Source: Bermanella sp. 47_1433_sub80_T6 (lineage in GTDB: Bacteria > Pseudomonadota > Gammaproteobacteria > Pseudomonadales > Oceanobacteraceae). From it: DNA of 53,801 nucleotides. Positions 12,316-22,355 of this stretch are shown piece by piece. Made by a program: the position numbers and the translations under genes. How positions within the stretch are numbered: position 1 is the first letter of the stretch; every line of letters begins with the position of its first letter. The notes below the pieces were generated by a model that was given only the letters and a program-made list of their open reading frames with translations, was not told the DNA's origin and searched no databases. The DNA is taken from contig MAAD01000139.1 in assembly GCA_002162985.1 (NCBI GenBank), forward strand, positions 1 through 53,801, written 5' to 3'.

Positions 12316-12340
12316 TAACGCCTGCGACCCGCAGGCGTTA
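12316..12340 (+). terminator. Perfect 11-bp hairpin after metG (candidate terminator, no U tract)
   Basis: TAACGCCTGCG-ACC-CGCAGGCGTTA. Confidence 0.45.
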
Positions 12341-12651
12341 ATGCCCTTCCCCGCAAGAACATCGCAAGCCTCTTCCGACAAAACACACTGATAAGACCTA
12401 CATAATTCCAGTAAACCAACATGCTTAAGCACTGCTTTACACTGATACTGTGCGGCGCCCCATCAGTTACCCCTGCCAGACACTCGCTACCTTCTCGGAC
12501 ACCACTGCCATGCAGTTAAAAATCCACCTTAATAACAGGAGCTAAAAGCCACAAGACTTTAAAACACATTAAATCGATTAAAAACCCAGCTACAATTGAT
12601 GCTTTGGATTAACTATATAGGTAAAACGACTCAAAACCCCAGTTTGGTAAC

Positions 12652-12680
12652 TTGTACGTATGATCTGCATCTAGGATAAT
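12652..12680 (+). promoter_or_regulatory. Candidate sigma70-like promoter for the rsx operon
   Basis: TTGTAC - 17 bp - GATAAT; -10 matches TATAAT at 5/6, -35 is weak (3/6). Confidence 0.3.
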
Positions 12681-12827
12681 ATGTCGCCGAATTTTTCTTT
12701 ACTGTCAGGCAGTTAGCGCCTGCTTAACTCTTCTCAAACCAGTTAAGCGGCTTACACCCTAGGCGTAAATTAGCCTAGTAGATTACGTTTTAGCTCTATC
12801 ATTTTCCGACCTAGTTAAGGGCAGCAC

Positions 12828-13409
12828 ATGGTTGATTACATCCTCATACTGGTTTCCACCATACTGGTTAACAACTTTGTATTGGTACAATTTTTAGGCC
12901 TATGCCCATTCATGGGAGTTTCTAATAAACTGGAAACCGCCATCGGTATGTCGGCTGCCACCACCTTTGTATTGACCCTGGCATCTCTAAGTTCTTACCT
13001 GGTATACGAATACCTGTTAGTGCCATTGGAAATCACCTACTTAAAAACCATTGCCTTTATCATGGTCATCGCCGTGGTGGTGGGTTTTACCGAAATGGCC
13101 ATTCGCAAGACCAGCCCGCTTTTATACCGGGTACTGGGCATCTTTTTGCCATTAATCACCACGAACTGTGCGGTATTAGGGGTGGCCTTGCTAAACATTA
13201 AACGTCAAAACGACTTTTTTGAATCCATTCTCTATGGTTTTGGTGCCGCGGTGGGTTTCTCTTTGGTGTTGATTTTATTCTCCGCACTGCGTGAACGTAT
13301 CTCAGTGAGCGATGTGCCCAAAGTATTCCAGGGCAGCGCCATCGCCATGATTACCGCTGGCCTCATGTCTTTGGCCTTCATGGGCTTCACCGGATTGGTT
13401 TCCATTTAA
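12828..13409 (+). CDS. rsxA: Electron transport complex subunit RsxA
   Basis: [27 protein letters not shown]; operon context. Confidence 0.97.
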   Translation: MVDYILILVSTILVNNFVLVQFLGLCPFMGVSNKLETAIGMSAATTFVLTLASLSSYLVYEYLLVPLEITYLKTIAFIMVIAVVVGFTEMAIRKTSPLLYRVLGIFLPLITTNCAVLGVALLNIKRQNDFFESILYGFGAAVGFSLVLILFSALRERISVSDVPKVFQGSAIAMITAGLMSLAFMGFTGLVSI

Positions 13410-13420
13410 GGAGGTAAAAC

Positions 13421-14002
13421 ATGTCATTAATTCTTATCTCCATCTTTGCCCTAGTAGCATTGGCCATCCTGTTTGGCGCCATCCTGGGTTTTGCTGCCGT
13501 TCGCTTTAAGGTAGAAGGTAATCCCATCGTGGATCAGCTGGATGCCCTTTTGCCCCAAACCCAATGTGGCCAGTGCAGTTACCCTGGCTGCCGCCCATAT
13601 GCCCAAGCCATTAGCGAGGGCAACGAAAAAATAAACAAATGTCCGCCAGGGGGCGAAAGCACTATCGCCGCCATCGCCGATTTATTGGGAGTGGATCCAG
13701 AGCCGCTGGATGCCGAACACGGCGAGGAAAAAGACGTTACGTTAGTGGCAGTCATCCGCGAAGATGAATGCATCGGCTGCACAAAGTGTATCCAGGCCTG
13801 CCCGGTGGATGCCATTCTGGGTGCTGCCAAACAGATGCATACCGTTATCAGCGACGAGTGCACCGGCTGCGACCTGTGTGTAGAGCCCTGCCCGGTGGAT
13901 TGCATCGACATGATCCCGGTAGGCACTACTATGCAAAGCTGGCACTGGCCAAAACCTGCCGCCGCGCAAATGATTGCTACCGACAAGGTGCAAACCATAT
14001 GA
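13421..14002 (+). CDS. rsxB: Electron transport complex subunit RsxB (Fe-S protein)
   Basis: [13 protein letters not shown]; two CxxCxxCxxxCP ferredoxin motifs. Confidence 0.97.
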   Translation: MSLILISIFALVALAILFGAILGFAAVRFKVEGNPIVDQLDALLPQTQCGQCSYPGCRPYAQAISEGNEKINKCPPGGESTIAAIADLLGVDPEPLDAEHGEEKDVTLVAVIREDECIGCTKCIQACPVDAILGAAKQMHTVISDECTGCDLCVEPCPVDCIDMIPVGTTMQSWHWPKPAAAQMIATDKVQTI

Positions 14003-14054
14003 ACCAAACGTCCCTTTTTAGTATGAAATTTGAAGTGTGTAGAGAGAAATAACA

Positions 14055-15770
14055 ATGAATATGCATCACTTTAAGTTATACGATTTTGACGGCGGCATTC
14101 ACCCGGAACAAAACAAATCACAAAGCACACAACTGCCCATCACTACGGCTAAAATTCCGCAAAGACTGATATTACCGATTGCACAACATATTGGCGCACC
14201 CGGTAACCCAGCAGTTAAGCCAGGTGACAAGGTACTTAAAGGGCAAATCATTGCCAAGGGCGAGGACTTTGTCAGCTGTAACTTGCACGCGCCCACTTCG
14301 GGTATAGTGGGTGTCATTGAGGATAGAGAGGTTCCCCACCAGTCAGGCATGAGCGCCACTTGCATCGAAATCATCACAGATGGCAAAGATACCTGGATTG
14401 ATCATCAAGGCCTGGACAATTACCTCGAAAGTGACGCCGCCAGTTTGATCGACTGCATTGCACAGGCAGGTATTTCTGGCATGGGGGGGGCAGGATTCCC
14501 TACCCATGTTAAGGCCTCCATTCCAGCCAGTAAGATTAATACTCTCATCATTAACGCTGCCGAGTGTGAACCCTACATCACCAGCGACGACTTGCTCATG
14601 CGTGAATACGCCATGGACATCATTAAGGGCATAGAAATTCTGCAGCGTATCCTGCTACCCGAGCAATGTTACATTGGCATAGAAGACAACAAACCCCAGG
14701 CCATTGAGGCATTACAAATTGCCCTGAAAGAAAACCTGGACGACACCCACAATATTCACGTGGTAGTCATCCCCACTAAATACCCGTCCGGTGGTGAAAA
14801 GCAGCTCATTCAAATACTCACCGGTAAGGAAGTGCCCGTAGCTGGCATTCCTGCTGACATTGGCATCGTTTGCCAAAATGTAGGCACCGTTCACGCCATC
14901 TATCAGGCGGTGGCATTGGGCATACCGCTCATCAGCCGTATCACCACCATCACCGGCGACGCCGTATCCAGCCCGCAAAATTACCAGGTGTTACTAGGCA
15001 CCCCGGTAACCGACGTACTGTCTCAAGCCAATGCCCAACCAAATAAAGTTAAACGTCTTATCATGGGCGGCCCCATGATGGGGTTCACCATTGCCAGCGC
15101 TGACACCCCCATAACCAAGACCAGCAACTGCATCATCGCCGCCAGTGACCAAGAGTTACCGGACCCGGCCATGGAGCAGGCCTGCATTCGATGTGGCATG
15201 TGCACCCAAGCCTGCCCCGCACAATTGCTACCGCAACAACTTTACTGGTTTGCCAAGAGCAGCAACCTGGAACAGGCGCAAGCCCACAATATCAGCGACT
15301 GCATCGAATGCGGCGCCTGCTCTTATGTATGCCCCAGCAACATTCCACTGGTACAGTATTACCGATTTGCCAAAGGTGAGATCAAACAAGCCAAGAGTGA
15401 TAAAAAGAGTAGCGAGCAAGCCAAATTGCGCTTCGATATTCGTAATGCTCGACTTGATCGTGAAACGGCCGAAAAAGACGCCAAACGTAAGGCACGAGCC
15501 GAAGCCGCGGCCAAGAAGCAAGCCGCCAAGAAAGCTGCCCCGCCAGCAACACCCGCTAGCGGTGATGCTACAGCTGAACCCTCTGTTGATACTGAGGTGC
15601 TCAAACAAAAGGTATTGGCCGCTCAAACTCGCGTGGATAAAGCCCGAGAGCGCCTGGCCATGGCACAAGAGCAAAATCTGGAAACCGCAGACGCACTGGA
15701 GCTTGGCCTTAATAAACAAATAGACAAACTCACTGCTGCCCAAAAAAGCCTAGAGGAAGCCAAGTCATGA
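14055..15770 (+). CDS. rsxC: Electron transport complex subunit RsxC
   Basis: [36 protein letters not shown]; Ala/Lys-rich C-terminus. Confidence 0.96.
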   Translation: MNMHHFKLYDFDGGIHPEQNKSQSTQLPITTAKIPQRLILPIAQHIGAPGNPAVKPGDKVLKGQIIAKGEDFVSCNLHAPTSGIVGVIEDREVPHQSGMSATCIEIITDGKDTWIDHQGLDNYLESDAASLIDCIAQAGISGMGGAGFPTHVKASIPASKINTLIINAAECEPYITSDDLLMREYAMDIIKGIEILQRILLPEQCYIGIEDNKPQAIEALQIALKENLDDTHNIHVVVIPTKYPSGGEKQLIQILTGKEVPVAGIPADIGIVCQNVGTVHAIYQAVALGIPLISRITTITGDAVSSPQNYQVLLGTPVTDVLSQANAQPNKVKRLIMGGPMMGFTIASADTPITKTSNCIIAASDQELPDPAMEQACIRCGMCTQACPAQLLPQQLYWFAKSSNLEQAQAHNISDCIECGACSYVCPSNIPLVQYYRFAKGEIKQAKSDKKSSEQAKLRFDIRNARLDRETAEKDAKRKARAEAAAKKQAAKKAAPPATPASGDATAEPSVDTEVLKQKVLAAQTRVDKARERLAMAQEQNLETADALELGLNKQIDKLTAAQKSLEEAKS

Positions 15771-16825
15771 ACCTGCTCAATATTAGCTCCCCTCACGCCA
15801 CGCGCTCGGGCAACACTGGCAATGTGATGCTTACCGTATTACTGGCGCTCATTCCAGGCATCATCACCCTGAGCTATTTTTTTGGCCCAGGCCACCTGAT
15901 TCAAATCTGCATAGCAAGCGCCACCGCCATTGGCTGCGAAGCGCTAGTTTTGCACCTTCGTAAAAAGCCCATTGGTTTTTACCTTAAGGATTACAGCGCA
16001 TTATTAACCGCCGTTTTACTGGCTATATCGCTCCCCCCTTATGCACCCTACTGGGTCACTATGGTGGCCACGCTATTTGCCATCGTCATTGCCAAACACC
16101 TGTATGGCGGCCTGGGTCAAAACCCGTTTAATCCAGCCATGGTGGGATTTGCTCTGGTACTGGTGAGTTTTCCGGTGGAAATGACCACTTCATGGAGCGC
16201 TCCTAGCGCGCTTTTAGAAAATGGCATAGGTGTCGCGCAGGCTCTTGAGATCATTTTTTCATCCCGTGAAACCATAGATGCCATCACTATGGCCACTCCG
16301 TTGGATCTTTATAAGAACCAGGTGGAAATTGCCACCGCCAGTGAGATTTATCAAAACCCACTATTTAACGGCCCCAACCAAGAGGCCAGCATTGCCCTGG
16401 GCTGGCAGTGGGTAAACGTGGCATTTTTATTGGGTGGCGCGTTTTTATTATGGAAAAAAATATTCACCTGGCACGTGCCTGTGAGCCTACTGTTATCGTT
16501 ATCACTTTTAAGTATTTTCATCGGCTGGGACAGCGACAGCTATGTGCCCATTAGCCTGCACTTGTTTGCCGGCGCTACTATGCTGGGTGCATTTTTCATC
16601 GCTACCGACCCGGTAACCGCCTCTACCACCCCATTGGGCAAGCTGATTTATGGCGCAGGTATCGGCGTGTTAATTTATATCATTCGTACCTGGGGCAGCT
16701 ATCCCGACGCGGTAGCATTTGCGGTTTTATTAATGAATTTTGCCGCCCCCCTCATCGATCAATATTCACAACCTCGCACCTATGGCCATAAAAAAGCCGT
16801 TCGTGGGTTAGCTAAAAAAGACTAG
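15767..16825 (+). CDS. rsxD: Electron transport complex subunit RsxD
   Basis: [37 protein letters not shown] (FMN attachment region). Confidence 0.96.
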   Translation: MNLLNISSPHATRSGNTGNVMLTVLLALIPGIITLSYFFGPGHLIQICIASATAIGCEALVLHLRKKPIGFYLKDYSALLTAVLLAISLPPYAPYWVTMVATLFAIVIAKHLYGGLGQNPFNPAMVGFALVLVSFPVEMTTSWSAPSALLENGIGVAQALEIIFSSRETIDAITMATPLDLYKNQVEIATASEIYQNPLFNGPNQEASIALGWQWVNVAFLLGGAFLLWKKIFTWHVPVSLLLSLSLLSIFIGWDSDSYVPISLHLFAGATMLGAFFIATDPVTASTTPLGKLIYGAGIGVLIYIIRTWGSYPDAVAFAVLLMNFAAPLIDQYSQPRTYGHKKAVRGLAKKD

Positions 16826-17530
16826 GTGACGGTTATGACAGAGCAAACAACCCTTTCTCAATCTATCGTAAAAAATGCCACGGGCCTGGCGTTATTTGCC
16901 ATGGTCACCGCCGGTATCATTGCCTTGGTTCAATATAATACCAAACAGCAAATCGCCGACAATATTGCCCAGGCACAGGCCCGCGCATTATACGAGATCA
17001 CACCCGAGCATACCCTGGACAATGATCTACTGGCCGACAAACTGGACCTCACATCCAACGCCTTACGCTCCACCATGAACATAAATGCTTTGGGCAAACT
17101 TGCTGACGGCTCTAGCGCCCATTTCGCCAAAAAAGACGGCGTGGTTCACACCGTTATTTTTCCAGTGATTAGCCCTAACGGCTACACCACAGATATTCAT
17201 ATGCTAGTGGGGGTAAAACTGGACGGCACACTGGCCGGCGTGCGCGTGGTAGACCACAAAGAAACCCCTGGATTGGGCGACAAGGTTGAAGTAAAAAAAT
17301 CAAACTGGATTAACGATTTTGCCGGCAAATCTTTACACAACCCGGACAAAGATAACTGGAAAGTTCAAAAAGACGGCGGCCAGTTTGACCAGTTCACGGG
17401 AGCCACTATCACCCCTAGAGCCGTGGTGGGCGCCGTCTACCAAACCCTCGAATTTTTTGATAAAAACCAACATTTACTGCTGAAAGAATTTGCCCAGCAA
17501 GGCACTCTTTCTTCAATGGAGAGCCATTAA
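16826..17530 (+). CDS. rsxG: Electron transport complex subunit RsxG
   Basis: [19 protein letters not shown] (SGATxTS/T-type FMN motif); alternative ATG at 16835. Confidence 0.93.
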   Translation: MTVMTEQTTLSQSIVKNATGLALFAMVTAGIIALVQYNTKQQIADNIAQAQARALYEITPEHTLDNDLLADKLDLTSNALRSTMNINALGKLADGSSAHFAKKDGVVHTVIFPVISPNGYTTDIHMLVGVKLDGTLAGVRVVDHKETPGLGDKVEVKKSNWINDFAGKSLHNPDKDNWKVQKDGGQFDQFTGATITPRAVVGAVYQTLEFFDKNQHLLLKEFAQQGTLSSMESH

Positions 17531-18255
17531 TGAGCACCCCAACGGCAAGTAAAACATTAAGCACCATCAGTAAAGATGGTTTATGGGATAACAACCCAGC
17601 CCTGGTTCAACTTTTGGGGTTATGCCCCCTGCTAGCGGTAACCGGTACTGTCGTGAACGCCATGGGCTTGGCGCTGGCCACCATGATTGTACTGGTGGGC
17701 TCAAACATGGCCGTTTCCATGGTACGTAACTTTGTGCCCGACGCTGTACGTTTACCAGCATTTGTAATGATCATTGCCTCTTACGTGACCTGCACAGAAT
17801 TACTCATGCAGGCTTACACCTATGAGCTGTACACAGTATTGGGGATCTTTATTCCCTTGATCGTAACCAACTGCGTAATCCTGGGGCGTGCCGAAGCCTT
17901 TGCCGCTAAAAACCCAATCATTCCTTCCGCTGTGGACGGATTGATGATGTCTTTGGGCTTTGCCGTGGTGCTGATATTATTGGGTGCCCTACGTGAAATA
18001 ATTGGGCAAGGTACTTTGTTTTCTAATATGGAACTGTTGTTTGGTGAGCAGGCCATACACTGGAAAATAGAAATCATTAAAGATTACCCCAACTTTTTGT
18101 TTGCCATCTTGCCACCAGGTGCTTTTGTGGGTTTAGGATTATTAATCGCTGTTAAAAACGTCATCGACGACAAAATAAAAACTCGTAAGCAAGGCCAAAC
18201 TCAAGACGTTGCCGCCGGCTCGAAACGAGTACGGGTCACTGGAAAAATAAGCTAA
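17530..18255 (+). CDS. rsxE: Electron transport complex subunit RsxE
   Basis: [29 protein letters not shown]. Confidence 0.96.
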   Translation: MSTPTASKTLSTISKDGLWDNNPALVQLLGLCPLLAVTGTVVNAMGLALATMIVLVGSNMAVSMVRNFVPDAVRLPAFVMIIASYVTCTELLMQAYTYELYTVLGIFIPLIVTNCVILGRAEAFAAKNPIIPSAVDGLMMSLGFAVVLILLGALREIIGQGTLFSNMELLFGEQAIHWKIEIIKDYPNFLFAILPPGAFVGLGLLIAVKNVIDDKIKTRKQGQTQDVAAGSKRVRVTGKIS

Positions 18256-18259
18256 CCAG

Positions 18260-18895
18260 ATGAACAAAGATATTAGGTTTGAAATTTTTGCGCGCCTGCG
18301 TGAACAAAACCCTCACCCACAGACCGAGCTTAATTTTAGCACCCCGTTTGAATTGTTAGTGGCCGTCACCCTGTCGGCCCAGGCCACCGATGTGAGTGTC
18401 AACAAGGCTACCGACAAGTTATTTCCGGTGGCTAATACCCCTGAGCTGATACACAAACTGGGGGAAGATGGTTTAAAGACCTACATAAAAACCATTGGCC
18501 TGTTTAATAGTAAAGCCAAACACGTCATCAAAATGTGCAAGATGCTTATGGATCTTCACCAGAGCCAGGTTCCACAAACCCGAGAAGAACTGGAAGCCCT
18601 GCCCGGGGTAGGTCGCAAAACCGCCAACGTGGTGTTAAATACCGCATTTAAACAAGCGGTCATGGCGGTAGATACCCATATATTTAGAGTGGGCAATCGC
18701 ACTCGTATCGCCCATGGGAAAGACGTACTGGAAGTTGAGAAGCGACTCATGCGCCTCACGCCAAGCGAATTTTTAATGGATGCCCATCACTGGTTAATCT
18801 TACACGGCCGCTATGTATGCATCGCCCGTAAACCCAAGTGTGGCAGCTGCATCATCGAAGACTTATGTGAATTTAAAAAGAAGGAACTGGACTAG
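18260..18895 (+). CDS. nth: Endonuclease III
   Basis: HhH ([20 protein letters not shown]), [12 protein letters not shown]-terminal Fe-S Cys cluster. Confidence 0.97.
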   Translation: MNKDIRFEIFARLREQNPHPQTELNFSTPFELLVAVTLSAQATDVSVNKATDKLFPVANTPELIHKLGEDGLKTYIKTIGLFNSKAKHVIKMCKMLMDLHQSQVPQTREELEALPGVGRKTANVVLNTAFKQAVMAVDTHIFRVGNRTRIAHGKDVLEVEKRLMRLTPSEFLMDAHHWLILHGRYVCIARKPKCGSCIIEDLCEFKKKELD

Positions 18896-19278
18896 TGCGA
18901 ATTCTTCATACCATGTTGAGAGTGGGCCACCTGCAAAATTCAATCGAGTTTTATACGCAGGTTTTAGGCATGACGCTACTGCGCCAACGTGATAACGAAC
19001 AGTATCGCTATACCCTGGCCTTCTTGGGTTACGGCCTTGAAAGCGAAGAGACCGTGATTGAACTGACCCATAATTGGGATATTGAGCAATATGAGCTAGG
19101 CACTGGTTATGGCCACATCGCCATTGGCTGCGATGACATTTACCGAACCTGCGAAATTATAGCCAAAGCCGGCGGCGTTATTAGCCGCCAACCAGGGCCG
19201 GTTAAAGGAGGCAATACCATCATTGCCTTCATAAAAGACCCTGACGGATACGCCATTGAGCTTATTCAGGGAAAATAA
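18895..19278 (+). CDS. gloA: Lactoylglutathione lyase (glyoxalase I)
   Basis: [40 protein letters not shown]; 127 aa. Confidence 0.93.
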   Translation: MRILHTMLRVGHLQNSIEFYTQVLGMTLLRQRDNEQYRYTLAFLGYGLESEETVIELTHNWDIEQYELGTGYGHIAIGCDDIYRTCEIIAKAGGVISRQPGPVKGGNTIIAFIKDPDGYAIELIQGK

Positions 19279-19425
19279 CTGCCCCTGCATAACCAAAGAT
19301 TAGCCGGGAACGGTCTGTTGCCGTTAATCTTGAGTGAAACACTCAGGCATTATTGTTTCCACCGACCCTATGGGCTAAAATACCGCACTTAATTTTTAGC
19401 GCCCCAATACAAAGAATTCATTTTT

Positions 19426-20379
19426 ATGACCGATAAGCGCCTAACCGAAATGCCTGACGTGGCCTCCACACAGGCCCCACAAATTAACGGCACACTAGAC
19501 TGGGTGGGCATGAATCGCATTGCCCTTCCTCTCACAGTACGCGACAGCGATCTGGGTGACAGCAAGGTGAACGCGTTTGTTCAGACCTATGTAAACCTGT
19601 TCAACCCGGATGTTAAAGGCATCCACATGTCACGCTTGTACCTGTTATTGACCGAGTTTTCAGACAACCAGGTATTAAGCGCCAGCAATCTGCGTGAATT
19701 TTTATCTCACATGCTGGATAGCCATCACGACATTAGCGATCAGGCCACTCTGAACTTTGAGTTTGACTATGTCATCAAGCGCAAAGCCCTTAAGAGTCAG
19801 TTTTCCGGCTGGAAAGATTACCCTGCTCAAATTAAAGCCACACTTAAAGACAACAAGGTATCTTTGGAATTAGGCATCGAAGTCACCTATTCCTCCACCT
19901 GCCCTTGCTCTGCCGCCCTGGCTCGCCAAATTATTCAGGAAGCCTTCCACGCAGACTTTAAAGATAAAGAGCAAGTTAGCCCAAGCGAAGTGGAAGCCTG
20001 GTTAAGAAGCGAAAAAGGCACACATGCCACGCCTCACAGCCAACGCAGCACAGCCATGGTTTGGGTAAAATTGAATGATAACTTGGATGACTTTCCTATC
20101 ACGGACGTCATCGGCGTCATTGAAGATGCCCTGCAAACGCCCGTGCAAACTGCCGTTAAGCGTGAAGATGAGCAGGAGTTTGCCCGCCTAAATGGTCAGA
20201 ACTTAATGTTCTGTGAAGACGCAGCACGCCGCGTTAAAAACGCGCTTAATAAACAAGAAGACATGTTCAAGGACTTTTGGCTGCGAATCGAGCACCTTGA
20301 AAGCCTGCACGCCCATGATGCGGTGGCCTTAGCCACCAAAGGCATTCGCGAAGGTTACGAGCCGTTATTGGCCCGTTAA
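19426..20379 (+). CDS. folE2: GTP cyclohydrolase IB (FolE2)
   Basis: SSTCPCSAALARQI; GTHATPHSQRS; ~317 aa FolE2-like. Confidence 0.9.
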   Translation: MTDKRLTEMPDVASTQAPQINGTLDWVGMNRIALPLTVRDSDLGDSKVNAFVQTYVNLFNPDVKGIHMSRLYLLLTEFSDNQVLSASNLREFLSHMLDSHHDISDQATLNFEFDYVIKRKALKSQFSGWKDYPAQIKATLKDNKVSLELGIEVTYSSTCPCSAALARQIIQEAFHADFKDKEQVSPSEVEAWLRSEKGTHATPHSQRSTAMVWVKLNDNLDDFPITDVIGVIEDALQTPVQTAVKREDEQEFARLNGQNLMFCEDAARRVKNALNKQEDMFKDFWLRIEHLESLHAHDAVALATKGIREGYEPLLAR

Positions 20380-20537
20380 TAGGCTGCAGCGGGCTTATCA
20401 CCCGCTAAAACCCTGCCTTACTGGGTAAATTCTTGACAAGGTTATACCCAAGGCAAACACCACAACCGCCCTATCTTGGCTTGCAAAAGCCAACTACAAT
20501 GATAATTATCTGCAACCCTTTTAAATGAGTACCCCGG

Positions 20538-21383
20538 GTGAAACTGTTCGTTGAAAACTTAAGTAATGTAGACGTATCCTACCTCGACGCTAAACGTGGT
20601 CTTGTGGGTGAATCCTGGCTGGCTGGCCTAGTACTAACCGGCAATTTAGACAATCAGAGCATGATTTGTGACTTTGGCATCGTTAAACGCAACGCCAAAG
20701 CCTGGCTTGATGAACACATCGACCACAGGTTAGTGGTGCCCACCCAAATGCAAGGTTTACACATTAGCAAACATGCAAGCTTACTCACCATTAAATTCCC
20801 ACATCCGCTAGGTGGCGAATTTGTATGCAGCGCACCAGAGCAAGCCTTTTGTCTGATCGATACCGACACCATCAATGAAACTACCGTGGCCACTTGGCTA
20901 GAGCAGAAGTTAAGCGACAGCATTCCCGGCGACATCGAAAAGCTTAATGTAAAACTGGACTGTGAATTAATGGGCGGCGCCTATTATCATTACAGCCACG
21001 GCCTAAAGAAACACGATGGCAATTGCCAACGCATCGCCCACGGCCACAGATCCAAAATTGAAATCTTTATCGACGGCGCTCGCCAACCCGAGCTGGAAAA
21101 AAACTGGGCAAAAAACTGGCAAGATATTTATGTGGGCACCTCGGAAGACCTTCATAATCAACCGACTATCGAAGGCATTGAGCACAACCATTATCGCTAT
21201 GAAGCCCCACAGGGCCAGTTTAGCCTCACCCTTCCCAAGGCTGCCTGCTACGACATAAAAACCGATACCACCGTGGAGCAAATTGCCAACCACATCGCCA
21301 CGGTTTTATTGGAATCAGGCCACAGCGTGACCGTTAAGGCTTTTGAGGGTGTAGGAAAGGGAGCCATGGCAACCTATGAGTGA
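20538..21383 (+). CDS. queF: NADPH-dependent 7-cyano-7-deazaguanine reductase QueF (long, bacterial-type)
   Basis: 281 aa; LSNVDVSYLDAKRGLVGESW, GGAYYHYSHGLKKHDGNCQRIAHGHRSKIEIFIDG. Confidence 0.6.
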   Translation: MKLFVENLSNVDVSYLDAKRGLVGESWLAGLVLTGNLDNQSMICDFGIVKRNAKAWLDEHIDHRLVVPTQMQGLHISKHASLLTIKFPHPLGGEFVCSAPEQAFCLIDTDTINETTVATWLEQKLSDSIPGDIEKLNVKLDCELMGGAYYHYSHGLKKHDGNCQRIAHGHRSKIEIFIDGARQPELEKNWAKNWQDIYVGTSEDLHNQPTIEGIEHNHYRYEAPQGQFSLTLPKAACYDIKTDTTVEQIANHIATVLLESGHSVTVKAFEGVGKGAMATYE

Positions 21384-21828
21384 TGGCACTAAAAATCTCT
21401 ACAAACAACTTGAGAAACAAACCAAAGGCAGCCAAATTTCATTGAACGATGCATTGGACCAACTGGTATTCAATGACGCCGGACTCATTCCCGCCATTGC
21501 CCAACAGCATGATAGTGGTGAAGTACTGATGATGGCCTGGATGAACCGCGCCGCCATCGAAGAAACACTGCATACCAAACAGGTTTGCTACTGGTCTCGC
21601 TCCCGCAACAATTACTGGCGCAAAGGTGAAAGCTCGGGTAACCAGCAAAAACTCATTAGCATGAGCACTGACTGCGATGGCGACACCCTGCTCTTAAAAG
21701 TGGACCAGCTAGGGGCCGCCTGCCACACCGGTCGTCGCGATTGTTTTTATAACGACATCAGCGAACAGGGATTGCAAATAAGTAGCGACCCCATTCAAGA
21801 CCCCAGTAAACTTTATGGCAAACAGTAA
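21376..21828 (+). CDS. hisI: Phosphoribosyl-AMP cyclohydrolase
   Basis: AGLIPAIAQQHDSGEVLMMAWMNRAAI, YWSRSRNNYWRKGESSGNQQ, CHTGRRDCFY. Confidence 0.88.
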   Translation: MSDGTKNLYKQLEKQTKGSQISLNDALDQLVFNDAGLIPAIAQQHDSGEVLMMAWMNRAAIEETLHTKQVCYWSRSRNNYWRKGESSGNQQKLISMSTDCDGDTLLLKVDQLGAACHTGRRDCFYNDISEQGLQISSDPIQDPSKLYGKQ

Positions 21829-21831
21829 ACC

Positions 21832-22149
21832 GTGAGACGCCCTATCACCAAAGCACAAAAACGTGCCTTGTTAGAGCAAGAGATGCAAAGCTATCTTTCA
21901 AAAGGTGGCGAAGTTGAAGAGGTTGACCAGGGCATCAGCGGCCGTGAAAATCCCATGCAAGCGCTGCTGCCGGTTTTATTTAATGAAAAAACTTTAAAAC
22001 GAACCGACGCTCGGGCCGAACTCAATAAAGTGGACGCCCGCAAACACCCTAAAAAACCTGCCCCCGTGGCGCGCGCCAAACCCAAAAAGAAAGTACCTGT
22101 GTACGATGATTTTGGCGAAATATTAAGGTGGGTGTGGGACGACGAATAA
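21832..22149 (+). CDS. Small basic hypothetical protein
   Basis: 105 aa ORF immediately after hisI; central 'YLSKGGEVEEVDQGISGRENPM', Lys/Pro-rich linker, aromatic acidic tail. Confidence 0.55.
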   Translation: MRRPITKAQKRALLEQEMQSYLSKGGEVEEVDQGISGRENPMQALLPVLFNEKTLKRTDARAELNKVDARKHPKKPAPVARAKPKKKVPVYDDFGEILRWVWDDE

Positions 22150-22303
22150 CACTTTCAACACCCCTTCCTATTTATACGCATTCTCTCAGTACATTCGTCA
22201 ATTTAACTTATGATATATTTTACTGCCCCGTCCCAATCAGTCAAAAATTCATTCAACCAGCCAATGATTTTTCCTATTCGACTTTACTAGCACCATAAAC
22301 CCA

Positions 22304-22333
22304 AAAAGCCCAAGGCAAATGCCTTGGGCTTTT
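22304..22333. terminator. Bidirectional intrinsic terminator between convergent hypothetical gene and metH
   Basis: AAAAGCCCAAGGCA-AA-TGCCTTGGGCTTTT perfect inverted repeat with T/A tails. Confidence 0.85.
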
Positions 22334-22355
22334 AGAAAACCATCACAAATCAGTG

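Noticed and set aside
13579-14055. 158 aa minus-strand ORF opposite rsxB
   Set aside because: Antisense to highly conserved ferredoxin-type rsxB; no domain features.
15145-15743. 192 aa (+) and 171 aa (-) ORFs within rsxC
   Set aside because: Out-of-frame or antisense shadows of rsxC, which has intact ferredoxin motifs across the region.
20388-20406. AGCGGG/CCCGCT hairpin after folE2, considered as terminator or preQ1 riboswitch for queF
   Set aside because: Short stem without a U tract; no preQ1-I type core pattern seen before queF.
20500-20518. GATAATTATC palindrome upstream of queF resembling a Fur/Zur box
   Set aside because: Only a short AT-rich 10-bp palindrome; too little match to a full Fur or Zur consensus to call.
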